Assembly (NCBI RefSeq): GCF_000235425.2
Contig: NZ_KI912266.1
Coordinates: 4,596,787 to 4,660,786 of the forward strand
Source of the DNA: Pseudofrankia saprophytica
GTDB lineage: Bacteria; Actinomycetota; Actinomycetes; Frankiales; Frankiaceae
Direction of reading: 5' to 3'
DNA: 64,000 bases
This document shows positions 1-6,850 of this stretch, one piece after another (position 1 is the stretch's first letter; each line of letters begins with the position of its first letter). The notes below the pieces were generated by a model. That model was not told where the DNA came from. It worked only from the letters and a program-made list of their open reading frames with translations, and did not search any database. A program made the translations under genes and the position numbers.

Positions 1-1
1 C

Positions 2-994
2 GCCGCCGCGGCGGCGCGCATCGCCGCCGCGACCGCCCGGCCACGGTTCCCCGCCGCCGGCCGGCGCGGAGCGTTCGCGGCGGTCCTCGGCATCGTCTGC
101 GGCGCGATCGTCTTCTCCCCGTGGCTGGGCGAGTTCCGCTTCCAGTCGGCGCACACCGGCACCCCCTGGGGTGAGCCCGCCAGCTTCGCGGCCATCTCGC
201 ACGCCTACGGCCAGTGGGCCGGCGGCCCGTCGACGGTCGGCCGGATCCTGCTGCTGTTCATCACCTGCCTGGTCGCGCTCGGCATCGCCGGGCGGGGCCT
301 CGGTGGCCGGTTCGTGCTGATCGACCTGCGCGGCGGGGAGCCGGGGCGCACCCTCTTCCTGCTGTCCACGGTGACGCTGCTGGTCGCCGTCGCCGCCGGC
401 AAGGTCGTCGGCAACGCCTGGGCCGACCGGTACACGGCGACGGCGTTCGTTCCCTTCCTGCTCGTCGTCGGCCTCGGGGCGACGGTCGTGCGCCACCAGC
501 GGTTCGTCCGCGTCACGGTCGCGGTCTGCGCCCTGGCAGGGGTGGCCGGCGGATACGCCGACGTCCAGATGCAGCGCACCCAGGCCACCGACGTCGCCTC
601 GGTCCTCAAGCGGGAGGCCAAGCCCGGCGACCTGCTGCTGATCTGCCCCGACCAGCTCGGGCCCGGCCTCGCCCGCACGATCCCGCCTGGTCTGAACGTG
701 CACCTGATCCCGACGTGGGGGCCGCCGGACCGGGTCAACTGGGTCGACTACGAGGAGCGCAACCAGGCCGCCGACGGCGTCAAGCTCGCGCAGCGCGCCC
801 TGGCGGAGGCCGGCGGCCACACGATCTTCATGGCGGACTCCGGCGGCTACCGAACCTACGAGACGCTCTGCCTGCAGATCCAGACCGAGATCCAGAACAA
901 GCGGCCGAAGGCCAGCCTGGAGATGGAGCAGGGCAAGCCGTCGGAGGTGTACGAGAACTACCAGCTCGTACGGTTCCTTCCGCCTCCGTCATGA
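2..994 (+). CDS. Membrane glycosyltransferase-like protein, C-terminal part (5' end outside window)
   Basis: The frame is open from the first bases of the window to a TGA at 992-994, so the start lies upstream. The visible 330 residues hold several hydrophobic segments (around residues 20-40, 78-95, 118-135 and 155-200), then a soluble C-terminal domain of about 130 residues. That tail contains EAKPGDLLLICPDQLGP and ends with an ELCLQIQTEIQ-like helical stretch. Many helices followed by an extracytoplasmic tail fits the GT-C/PMT (family 39) glycosyltransferases, but the catalytic N-terminal loop is not in the window, so this is inference. The stop overlaps the next start as ATGA, which suggests coupled translation with the following mannosyltransferase-like gene. 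Confidence 0.7.
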   Translation, partial: AAAAARIAAATARPRFPAAGRRGAFAAVLGIVCGAIVFSPWLGEFRFQSAHTGTPWGEPASFAAISHAYGQWAGGPSTVGRILLLFITCLVALGIAGRGLGGRFVLIDLRGGEPGRTLFLLSTVTLLVAVAAGKVVGNAWADRYTATAFVPFLLVVGLGATVVRHQRFVRVTVAVCALAGVAGGYADVQMQRTQATDVASVLKREAKPGDLLLICPDQLGPGLARTIPPGLNVHLIPTWGPPDRVNWVDYEERNQAADGVKLAQRALAEAGGHTIFMADSGGYRTYETLCLQIQTEIQNKRPKASLEMEQGKPSEVYENYQLVRFLPPPS

Positions 995-2454
995 CCGACA
1001 CGCCGGACGGCGGGCGGGCGGCCATGTCGCGGCCGCCCGCTGGGTCCGCGACCACGGACGACGACGACGAGGACGAGGACGCCACCGTCCCGAGCTTGGG
1101 CGAGGCTGGCGCCGTGGCCGGTCCCCGGTTCGAGCCGTACGCGGCCGCGGCGGCGCGGCCGGTGGAGCGACGGACCTCCGGTGCGCACCGCGCGACGCGC
1201 CGGGAGGGCGAGCGGTCCGGCCGCTACACCGACGAGATCGACAACATGCTGGTCGTGCTCGCGGACCCGGCGACCGCCCGCGGCGGCACCGCGGCCCGGC
1301 ACCGGTTCGGCCTGTCCGACGGCGTCGCCCCCGACGTCGCCCGCGGCGGCCGGCTCTCCCGCTGGTACATACCCGAGGCGGCCGTCGCCTGGGTGGCCGG
1401 CCGGGTCGTCGTCGCCGCGGCGCTCGGCCTGGTCCACTTCCTGGCCGGTTCGGTCTCGGACAACGGCGGCCGGCTCGACCACTCCGGCCTGCTCGGCTGG
1501 GACGCCGGCTGGTACGAGAGCATCGCCACCCACGGCTACGGCGGCGCCGGCGAGGAGAGCCGCCGGTTCTTCCCGCTGCTGCCGATGCTGGTGCGCGCCC
1601 TGTGCACGCTGCCCGGGCTCTCCGGCCACGAGGGCGCGGTGCTGCTGGTGGTCGTCAACGCGCTGGCGTTCGCGCTCACCGTCCTGCTCGCCCGGCTGGC
1701 CCGGGCCGAGGGGTTCCCGGACCCGGCGATCCGCCGGGTGATCTGGCTGTCGGCGCTGGCCCCGCCCGCGTTCGTGCTGGCGATGGGCTATGCCGAGGCC
1801 CTGGCGATGGTGCTCGCGGTCGGGGCGTTCCTCGCCGCGCGGTCCGGGCGGTTCTGGCTCGCCGCGCTCGCCGGGCTCCTCGGCGGGCTGTGCCGGCCGC
1901 TGGGCCTGCTGCTGGTCGCGCCGATGCTGATCGAGGCGGCCCGCGGGCCGCGCTCGGCGTCGCCGCGCTGGTGGCTGCCGAGGTTCGCCGCGGTCGTCGC
2001 CCCGGCGGCCGGTGCCGGGATCTACGTGGCCTGGTCGGCGACGACGTACCACGACGGCCTCGCGCCGCTGACCATGCAGCGCGACGCCGCCCGCCACGGC
2101 GCCGCCGGCAACCCGCTGTCGGTGCTGTGGGACGCGGCGCAGGGCACGCTGCACGGCGAGGTCGGCACGGGGTTGCACGTGCCGTGGCTGCTGCTCGCGC
2201 TGGTCGCGCTGGTGCTGATGGCCCGGCTGCTGCCGGCGAGCTATCCGGTGTGGTGCGGGCTGGTGCTGCTCACCGTGTTCACCGGCTCGAACCTGGACTC
2301 CTCGGAGCGGTACGTGTTCGGCGCGTTCCCGTTCGTCCTGGTCGCGGCGCTCGCGCTCGGGCGCCGCACCGTCTGGCCATTCGCCCTGGCGATCTCGGCC
2401 ACCGTGATGACGGTCTACGCCACCCTCGCGTTCACGCTCGCCTACGTGCCATAG
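991..2454 (+). CDS. PIG-V-like mannosyltransferase family integral membrane protein
   Basis: This 487-residue protein starts at the ATG overlapping the previous stop. The first 130 residues are hydrophilic and include an acidic run (DDDDEDED), so they are probably cytoplasmic. About eight to ten membrane segments follow. The loop after the first membrane span reads WDAGWYESIATHGY, matching the D-x-x-W-Y-x-x-I-A-x-x-G-Y pattern of bacterial proteins related to GPI mannosyltransferase 2 (PIG-V, GT-C fold), where an acidic residue in this loop is catalytic. A role in mannosylating an envelope polyprenol-linked acceptor is inferred. The gene probably forms an operon with the upstream membrane protein. 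The long acidic N-terminus is unusual; an internal start at GTG or ATG codons further in cannot be excluded. Confidence 0.8.
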   Translation: MTDTPDGGRAAMSRPPAGSATTDDDDEDEDATVPSLGEAGAVAGPRFEPYAAAAARPVERRTSGAHRATRREGERSGRYTDEIDNMLVVLADPATARGGTAARHRFGLSDGVAPDVARGGRLSRWYIPEAAVAWVAGRVVVAAALGLVHFLAGSVSDNGGRLDHSGLLGWDAGWYESIATHGYGGAGEESRRFFPLLPMLVRALCTLPGLSGHEGAVLLVVVNALAFALTVLLARLARAEGFPDPAIRRVIWLSALAPPAFVLAMGYAEALAMVLAVGAFLAARSGRFWLAALAGLLGGLCRPLGLLLVAPMLIEAARGPRSASPRWWLPRFAAVVAPAAGAGIYVAWSATTYHDGLAPLTMQRDAARHGAAGNPLSVLWDAAQGTLHGEVGTGLHVPWLLLALVALVLMARLLPASYPVWCGLVLLTVFTGSNLDSSERYVFGAFPFVLVAALALGRRTVWPFALAISATVMTVYATLAFTLAYVP

Positions 2455-2522
2455 GCCAGCCGGCATCGGCCGGGCACCGGGCCGATCCGCCTCGGGCGCC
2501 TCGGGCGAGGTCGGTCCCGAGG

Positions 2523-2717
2523 TCAGGTCGGGAGGTAGCCGGGCAGGCTGCCGGGCCGGCGGCGGCGGCGCAGCACCACGCGCCGCGAGCCGTCGGGAAG
2601 CAGCCGCAGCCGCTCGAGCTCCCAGCCTCCGAACTCGGCATGCATGGTCAGAACCGTCTGCGCCGTCCGCCGGTCCGTCCACGGCGGCAGGTACAGCCGC
2701 TGGTACTCCAGCTCCAT
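2523..2717 (-). CDS. DUF5703 family small protein
   Basis: This 64-residue protein begins MELEYQRLYLPPW and continues with an HAEFGGWELERLRL-type stretch and an arginine-rich segment (RRVVLRRRRRPG). That is the pattern of the short actinobacterial DUF5703 family: tyrosine-rich start, GGWEL core, basic end. An upstream in-frame start would add 29 residues unlike the family, so I chose the internal ATG. It converges on the mannosyltransferase gene with about 70 bases between them. No function is known to me for the family. Confidence 0.75.
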   Translation of the reverse strand: MELEYQRLYLPPWTDRRTAQTVLTMHAEFGGWELERLRLLPDGSRRVVLRRRRRPGSLPGYLPT

Positions 2718-3232
2718 GTGTCGACACGGTAACGGCCAGGTAGATCTCGAGGGTACGTTTCGCGGTGACTTGAGGCGGCGATGACACGTCCCACCCCGTG
2801 GCATCTACCAGGTCACTCGCCCGGATGCGCTGCGTCGCGCACCCGCCCACGCGCCCCGCCCGATCGGTTACCCTCCGTAGTCGATATCCATGGCGTCGAA
2901 TTCCACGATGTCGCCCTTGCCGCCGCCACGACCCGACTTCCGAACCAAGCCGTCAAGATCTTTTTCCGGAGTCTGCGGGCTGTCAACGGCGTGGACAACG
3001 CTGCGCGGCACGCCACCGAGCCACCGGGCCACCGGCCGCGCGCCGCGATCCGCCAAGATCCCATCTACCGCGCGCGCTCGATCCCCACCGGCCTTCACGC
3101 AGCGAACCGTGGTCGATGGTCGCGTCCCTGAACACCCTCATCAGCCACGATTCGCGACCAGCGAGCCGATCGTGGTCGATGGTCGCGTCCTGGGAGGCGA
3201 CCATCGACCACGATCGGCGGCCGCCGGGTCAG
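2718..3232. other. Intergenic region with dispersed repeats
   Basis: No convincing gene lies in these 515 bases. The region holds a 19-base element (GTCAACGGCGTGGACAACG at 2982-3000) also found at 34292-34310. It also holds a direct repeat of TGGTCGATGGTCGCGTCC (near 3110 and 3174), the second copy of which forms half of a perfect hairpin at 3168-3217. The AT-rich patch around 2955-2965 (AAGATCTTTTTCC) stands out from its surroundings. Confidence 0.6.
3168..3217. repeat. Perfect 20-bp inverted repeat, hairpin or terminator
   Basis: The left arm CGATCGTGGTCGATGGTCGC is followed by a 10-base loop and its exact reverse complement. It lies just past the stop of the minus-strand TIGR03084 gene, where a terminator is expected. 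No T-tract follows, and the arm sequence also recurs as a partial direct repeat near 3108 and at 32509-32522, so it may instead be a dispersed palindromic repeat. Confidence 0.75.
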
Positions 3233-3979
3233 TCAGAGCGCGTAGGTACGCAGCAGGGCGAGGGTTTTGGCGGCGTCGGGGCCGGAGGTGGCCAGTCCCG
3301 AGGCCTCGGGCGCGAGACGACGGGCGGCGACGCGGCAGAAGGCCCCTGCGGGACCACTGATCACCAGGTCGGCGCCGGCCGGTCCGTACTCCCAGACGGT
3401 GACGCCGTCCGGGGCGATCAGCTCGCAGCGAACCGTCGGTGCCTGCTCGCCGGCGACGGCGAACGCGTATGGCAGGGTGCGGTGCGCGAGCCAGGCGACG
3501 TGGCGGAGCCGGTCGGTGTCCGGGAACGGGATCGCGAGCGGCTCGACGATGTCCAGGCCGTGCGCCCAGTGCTCGGCGAGCCGGGTGGTGGCGAGCGCCG
3601 CGGGTCGCAGCGGCGCCGCCACCCAGGTGACCGGCCTGTCCGGGTCGGCCCGGCGCAGCGCCTCAAGGGCGGCGGTCCTCGCCGCCTGCCAGCGGGCGTA
3701 CACCCGGGCGGGATCCTCGCGCTCACGGCTCACCCAGGCGTCCATCGCCTCGTCGACCGAGGTGGTCTCGTCCACCCCGCCGACGGACCCGAGGGCGCCG
3801 GCCGGGCCGGCGGCGATGGTCTCGACCACCGTCTCGTCGGTCTGCGCCAGGTGGAGCACGACGTCGGCGACGCTCCAGCCGGCCGCCGCCGAGGGCGCCG
3901 TCCAGGACGCCTCGTCGAGGCCGCCGAGGATCCGGTCGAGGTTGTCCAGCTCTACTTCCAGATCGTCGAAGATCTGCAT
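3233..3979 (-). CDS. TIGR03084 family protein, mycothiol-dependent isomerase/DinB fold
   Basis: This 248-residue protein opens with a four-helix DinB-like domain. WSVADVVLHLAQTDE is the metal-binding helix around residues 35-50 (GWSVADVVxHL pattern), and LAEHWAHGLDI near residue 135 supplies the second histidine motif. The layout matches the actinobacterial maleylpyruvate isomerase-like, mycothiol-dependent family, specifically TIGR03084, whose C-terminal half (here from about residue 160) is a separate alpha/beta domain. Histidines H43 and H136-H140 are candidate metal ligands. The substrate is unknown. The gene stands alone, with the hairpin at 3168-3217 downstream. The ATG used is the first in the open frame and sits next to a weak purine-rich site. 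Confidence 0.8.
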   Translation of the reverse strand: MQIFDDLEVELDNLDRILGGLDEASWTAPSAAAGWSVADVVLHLAQTDETVVETIAAGPAGALGSVGGVDETTSVDEAMDAWVSREREDPARVYARWQAARTAALEALRRADPDRPVTWVAAPLRPAALATTRLAEHWAHGLDIVEPLAIPFPDTDRLRHVAWLAHRTLPYAFAVAGEQAPTVRCELIAPDGVTVWEYGPAGADLVISGPAGAFCRVAARRLAPEASGLATSGPDAAKTLALLRTYAL

Positions 3980-4141
3980 GCGCGAAGCCTAGGCTCCACA
4001 GCCACGGCGGCGCCAGAACGTCGCTAGCCGGACAGCGGACAGCGCCGAACGCCGGCCGCCACGCCACGCCACGCCGCCTCACGGCCTCGGCCCGCCGCGT
4101 CGGCCGCCGTCTGACCCCGCGACCGGGACGGGTTGTCGGGA

Positions 4142-4444
4142 TCAGGCCGACATGCGGCTGGCGACGTAGTCGAGGGCGTCGGCGACGCCGCCGGGGCTGG
4201 CGCAGGCCGCGGCGATCTCGTCGAGCGAGATGCCGAGAACGGTGGCGAGCGCGGCGACGGTGAAGAACGCGGGGGTCGGGATCCGGCCGGACTCGATCTT
4301 CCGGATGGTCTCGGCCGACACGCCGGCGAGCTCGGCGACGCGCACCATGCTGCGCTCACCGCGGGCGGCCCGCAGCAGCGCCCCGAGCCGTTCGCCCCGC
4401 GCGCGCTCATGGCTGGTCAGCGGTGTCCGCACCATGTTCAGCAT
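4142..4444 (-). CDS. XRE family helix-turn-helix regulator
   Basis: This is a 100-residue single-domain regulator. The helix-turn-helix spans roughly residues 18-70, with MVRVAELAGVSAETIRKIESGRIPTP as its recognition part. A short C-terminal extension (GGVADALDYVASRMSA) follows. It is divergent from the methionine aminopeptidase gene, and the shared 170-base spacer holds a palindrome with two direct repeats (4457-4479) that is a plausible operator. A second in-frame ATG three codons in could also be the start. Confidence 0.88.
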   Translation of the reverse strand: MLNMVRTPLTSHERARGERLGALLRAARGERSMVRVAELAGVSAETIRKIESGRIPTPAFFTVAALATVLGISLDEIAAACASPGGVADALDYVASRMSA

Positions 4445-4456
4445 CCTAGTCCCGTG

Positions 4457-4479
4457 ATAGTTATACCGGTATAGTTATT
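4457..4479. promoter_or_regulatory. Palindromic operator/promoter between XRE regulator and map
   Basis: The 12-base palindrome TATACCGGTATA (4462-4473) is flanked by two direct copies of ATAGTTAT (4457-4464 and 4471-4478). It is a sharp AT-rich island in a GC-rich background, about 12-35 bases upstream of the regulator start. TATACC and TATAGT can act as -10 elements in either direction. Autoregulation by the XRE protein is inferred. Confidence 0.6.
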
Positions 4480-4567
4480 GCCGTAGTTGACCGGGCCGTC
4501 ACACGGATCGGGACCACATAGTGGCGAGATCGGGCCAAGCCCCGGACCGGTCGAACAGGACGAACGG

Positions 4568-4597
4568 GCGACACGACGCGGCGCGACACGACGCGGC
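4568..4597. repeat. Tandem duplication of a 15-base unit in the map leader
   Basis: GCGACACGACGCGGC occurs twice back to back, immediately upstream of the GGAGGAG ribosome-binding site of the aminopeptidase gene. No function is evident; it may be a recent slippage product. Confidence 0.8.
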
Positions 4598-4615
4598 CCG
4601 GATGGAGGAGATGGC

Positions 4616-5383
4616 ATGGTCGAGCTGAAGTCGCCCGCGGCGATCACGGCGATGCGAGCGGCCGGGCAGGTGGTCGGCCGGGCGCTCGCGGCGGTCCGGG
4701 CGGCGGCGCACGTCGGCGCCAGCCTGGTGGAGCTGGACCAGGTCGCGGCGCGGGTGCTCGCCGACGCGGGCGCGACCTCCACGTTCCAGGGCTACCAGCC
4801 CTCGTTCGCCCCCACCCCGTTCCCGGCGGTGATCTGCGCGTCCGTCAACGACGTGATCGTGCACGGCGTCCCGGACGACTACCGACTGCGCGACGGCGAC
4901 CTGGTGAGCATCGACTGCGGCGCCGAGCTGGCCGGCTGGACCGGTGACGCCGCGACCAGCTTCGTCGTCGGCACCGCGCGCCCGGCGGACCTGCGCCTGA
5001 TCGCGGCCGCAGAGGAGGCGCTCGCCGCCGGCATCGCCGCCGCGCGCCCGGGTGGACGGCTCGGCGACATCTCGCACGCGGTCGGCCGGGTCTGTCGGCG
5101 GGAGCGCTACGGCATCCCCGAAGGGTTCGGCGGGCACGGCATCGGCCGGCGGATGCACGAGGACCCGCACGTCGCGAACGATGGGCCGCCAGGCCGCGGC
5201 TTCCCGCTGCGCACCGGCCTGGTGCTCGCGATCGAGCCGATGCTGGTTGCCGGCGGCCGCGACCGTTACCGCACCGACCCGGACGGCTGGGCGCTGCGCA
5301 CCACCGACGGCAGCCGCGCCGCCCACGTCGAGCACACCGTCGCCATCACCGACGAGGGTCCTCGGATCCTCACTCTCCCCTAA
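4616..5383 (+). CDS. map: Type I methionine aminopeptidase
   Basis: This 255-residue protein removes the initiator methionine from nascent proteins. The metal-binding set of the pita-bread fold is visible: D in VSIDCGAELAGWTGD (both aspartates), H in GGHGIGRRMHEDP, E in LAIEPM, and E in HVEHTVAITDEGP. The substrate-pocket motif ASVNDVIVHGVP is present too. The ATG was chosen because GGAGGAG lies five bases upstream; the longer open frame reads through the divergent promoter region. Actinomycetes commonly carry more than one map gene, and pairing with a small XRE regulator suggests this is the accessory, regulated copy rather than the ribosomal-operon one. Confidence 0.93.
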   Translation: MVELKSPAAITAMRAAGQVVGRALAAVRAAAHVGASLVELDQVAARVLADAGATSTFQGYQPSFAPTPFPAVICASVNDVIVHGVPDDYRLRDGDLVSIDCGAELAGWTGDAATSFVVGTARPADLRLIAAAEEALAAGIAAARPGGRLGDISHAVGRVCRRERYGIPEGFGGHGIGRRMHEDPHVANDGPPGRGFPLRTGLVLAIEPMLVAGGRDRYRTDPDGWALRTTDGSRAAHVEHTVAITDEGPRILTLP

Positions 5384-5428
5384 CTCCCGCACCCCGGCTC
5401 ACAGCCCGCGGACCGCGGACCGCAGCCG

Positions 5429-5459
5429 GTATACATGGCATGTATACGCACCATGTATA
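5429..5459. promoter_or_regulatory. PadR-type operator overlapping the padR promoter
   Basis: A perfect inverted repeat GTATACAT-GGC-ATGTATAC (5429-5447) is followed by a third half-site CATGTATA (5452-5459), ten bases before the PadR-like gene. PadR-family repressors typically bind ATGT/ACAT dyads, so autorepression of this regulator and of the exporter genes behind it is likely. Confidence 0.75.
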
Positions 5460-5468
5460 GTCCCGCGC

Positions 5469-6041
5469 ATGTCGATCGGACACACGCTGCTCGGGCTGTT
5501 GGAAGCCGGGCCGCGCCACGGGTATGACCTCAAGCGCAGCTACGACGAACGGTTCGGGCACGATCGGCCGCTGCACTACGGGCAGGTGTACGCGACGCTG
5601 TCGCGGCTGCTGAAGAACGGCCTCGTCGAGGTCGACGGCGTGACGCCCGGCGACGGACCCGACCGCAAGCGCTACGCGATCACCGAGGCGGGCGTCACCG
5701 ACGTCGAGGGCTGGCTCGCACAGCCGGAACGGCCGGACGTGTACCTGCACAGCGCGCTGTACACCAAGCTCGTCATCGCCCTGCTCACCGGGCGCGGCGC
5801 CGCCGACATCCTCGACCGGCAGCGCGCCGAGCACCTGACGGTGATGCGCGCGCTCACCCGCCGCAAGACCGGTGGCGACCTCGCGGACCAGCTGGTCTGC
5901 GACCACGCGCTGTTCCACCTGGAGGCCGATCTGCGCTTCCTCGAGCTGGCCGCCGCCCGGCTGGACGCGCTCGCGGCCACGATCGCGACCCCGACCGGGA
6001 CCGCGATCGGGATCACCGAGGCCGCGGAGACGAGGCCATGA
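5469..6041 (+). CDS. PadR family transcriptional regulator
   Basis: This 190-residue regulator starts MSIGHTLLGLLEAGPRHGYDLKR, the hallmark N-terminus of PadR proteins. The winged helix covers residues 1-75, with LHYGQVYATLSRLLKNGLVEV as recognition helix and start of the wing. A C-terminal coiled-coil dimerisation region (from about residue 95) follows, so this is a long, subfamily-1 type protein. The stop overlaps the ABC ATPase start as ATGA. It probably controls the exporter behind it through the dyad directly upstream. The open frame extends further upstream but through the operator, so the chosen ATG is favoured. Confidence 0.92.
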   Translation: MSIGHTLLGLLEAGPRHGYDLKRSYDERFGHDRPLHYGQVYATLSRLLKNGLVEVDGVTPGDGPDRKRYAITEAGVTDVEGWLAQPERPDVYLHSALYTKLVIALLTGRGAADILDRQRAEHLTVMRALTRRKTGGDLADQLVCDHALFHLEADLRFLELAAARLDALAATIATPTGTAIGITEAAETRP

Positions 6042-6850
6042 CCGCCCGGGACCGAACCGAGGCCGCCCTGACAGCGGTTCCTTCGCCGGGCGGCACGGCA
6101 GACCCGGTATCGGCCGGCACGGCGGCCCCGGCGTCGGCGGGCGTCGGCCTGGCCGCGCCGGCGGGCGACGCCGGGCCGCCCGGTGCGCTGCTGGCCGCCG
6201 TCGAGCTGCGCAAGCGGTTCGGGACCACGACTGCGCTCGACGGGGCGAGTCTGCGTGTCGACGCCGGTGAGATCGTCGCGCTGATGGGCCCGAGCGGCTC
6301 GGGCAAGTCGACGCTGCTGCACTGCCTGGCCGGCATCATCGGCCCCGACGCGGGCGAGGTCTACTACGGGACGCGGCGGCTGTCGGCGATGTCGGAGGCC
6401 GGCCGCAGCGCACTGCGCCGCGGCGAGTTCGGCTTCGTGTTCCAGTTCGGCCAGCTCGTCCCCGAGCTGACCTGCGCCGAGAACGTCGCGCTGCCGCTGC
6501 GTCTCGGCGGTGTCAGCCGCCGCACGGCCCGCGAGCGCGCGCACGCCCAGCTGGCGCGGCTCGGCGTCGACGACGTCGCCGGCAAGCGGCCCGGCGAGGT
6601 GTCCGGTGGCCAGGGCCAGCGGGTCGCCGTCGCCCGGGCCCTCGCCACCGAGCCCAGGGTGATCTTCGCGGACGAGCCGACCGGGGCGCTGGACTCGCTC
6701 AGCGGCGAGGAGGTGATGCGCCTGCTCACCCAGGCGGCCCGGGAGGCGGCCGCGGCGGTCGTGCTCGTCACCCATGAGGCCCGGGTCGCGGCGTACTCCG
6801 ACCGGGAGGTCGTCGTCCGCGACGGCCGGACCAGGTCGCTGACCGGATGA
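6038..6850 (+). CDS. ABC transporter ATP-binding protein, MacB/LolD type
   Basis: This is a 270-residue nucleotide-binding protein. After an unusual Ala/Pro-rich N-terminal extension of about 50 residues come Walker A (GPSGSGKS, near residue 85), a Q-loop (FVFQFGQLVPELT), the signature VSGGQGQRVAVARAL, Walker B VIFADEP and the D-loop GALD. The Q-loop context and the partner permease place it in the MacB/LolCDE/FtsE class. Stop and start overlap by four bases on both sides (PadR before, permease after), so three proteins are made from one message. The ATG used is fixed by the overlap; without it, a start nearer residue 50 would also give a standard-length ATPase. Confidence 0.92.
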   Translation: MTARDRTEAALTAVPSPGGTADPVSAGTAAPASAGVGLAAPAGDAGPPGALLAAVELRKRFGTTTALDGASLRVDAGEIVALMGPSGSGKSTLLHCLAGIIGPDAGEVYYGTRRLSAMSEAGRSALRRGEFGFVFQFGQLVPELTCAENVALPLRLGGVSRRTARERAHAQLARLGVDDVAGKRPGEVSGGQGQRVAVARALATEPRVIFADEPTGALDSLSGEEVMRLLTQAAREAAAAVVLVTHEARVAAYSDREVVVRDGRTRSLTG

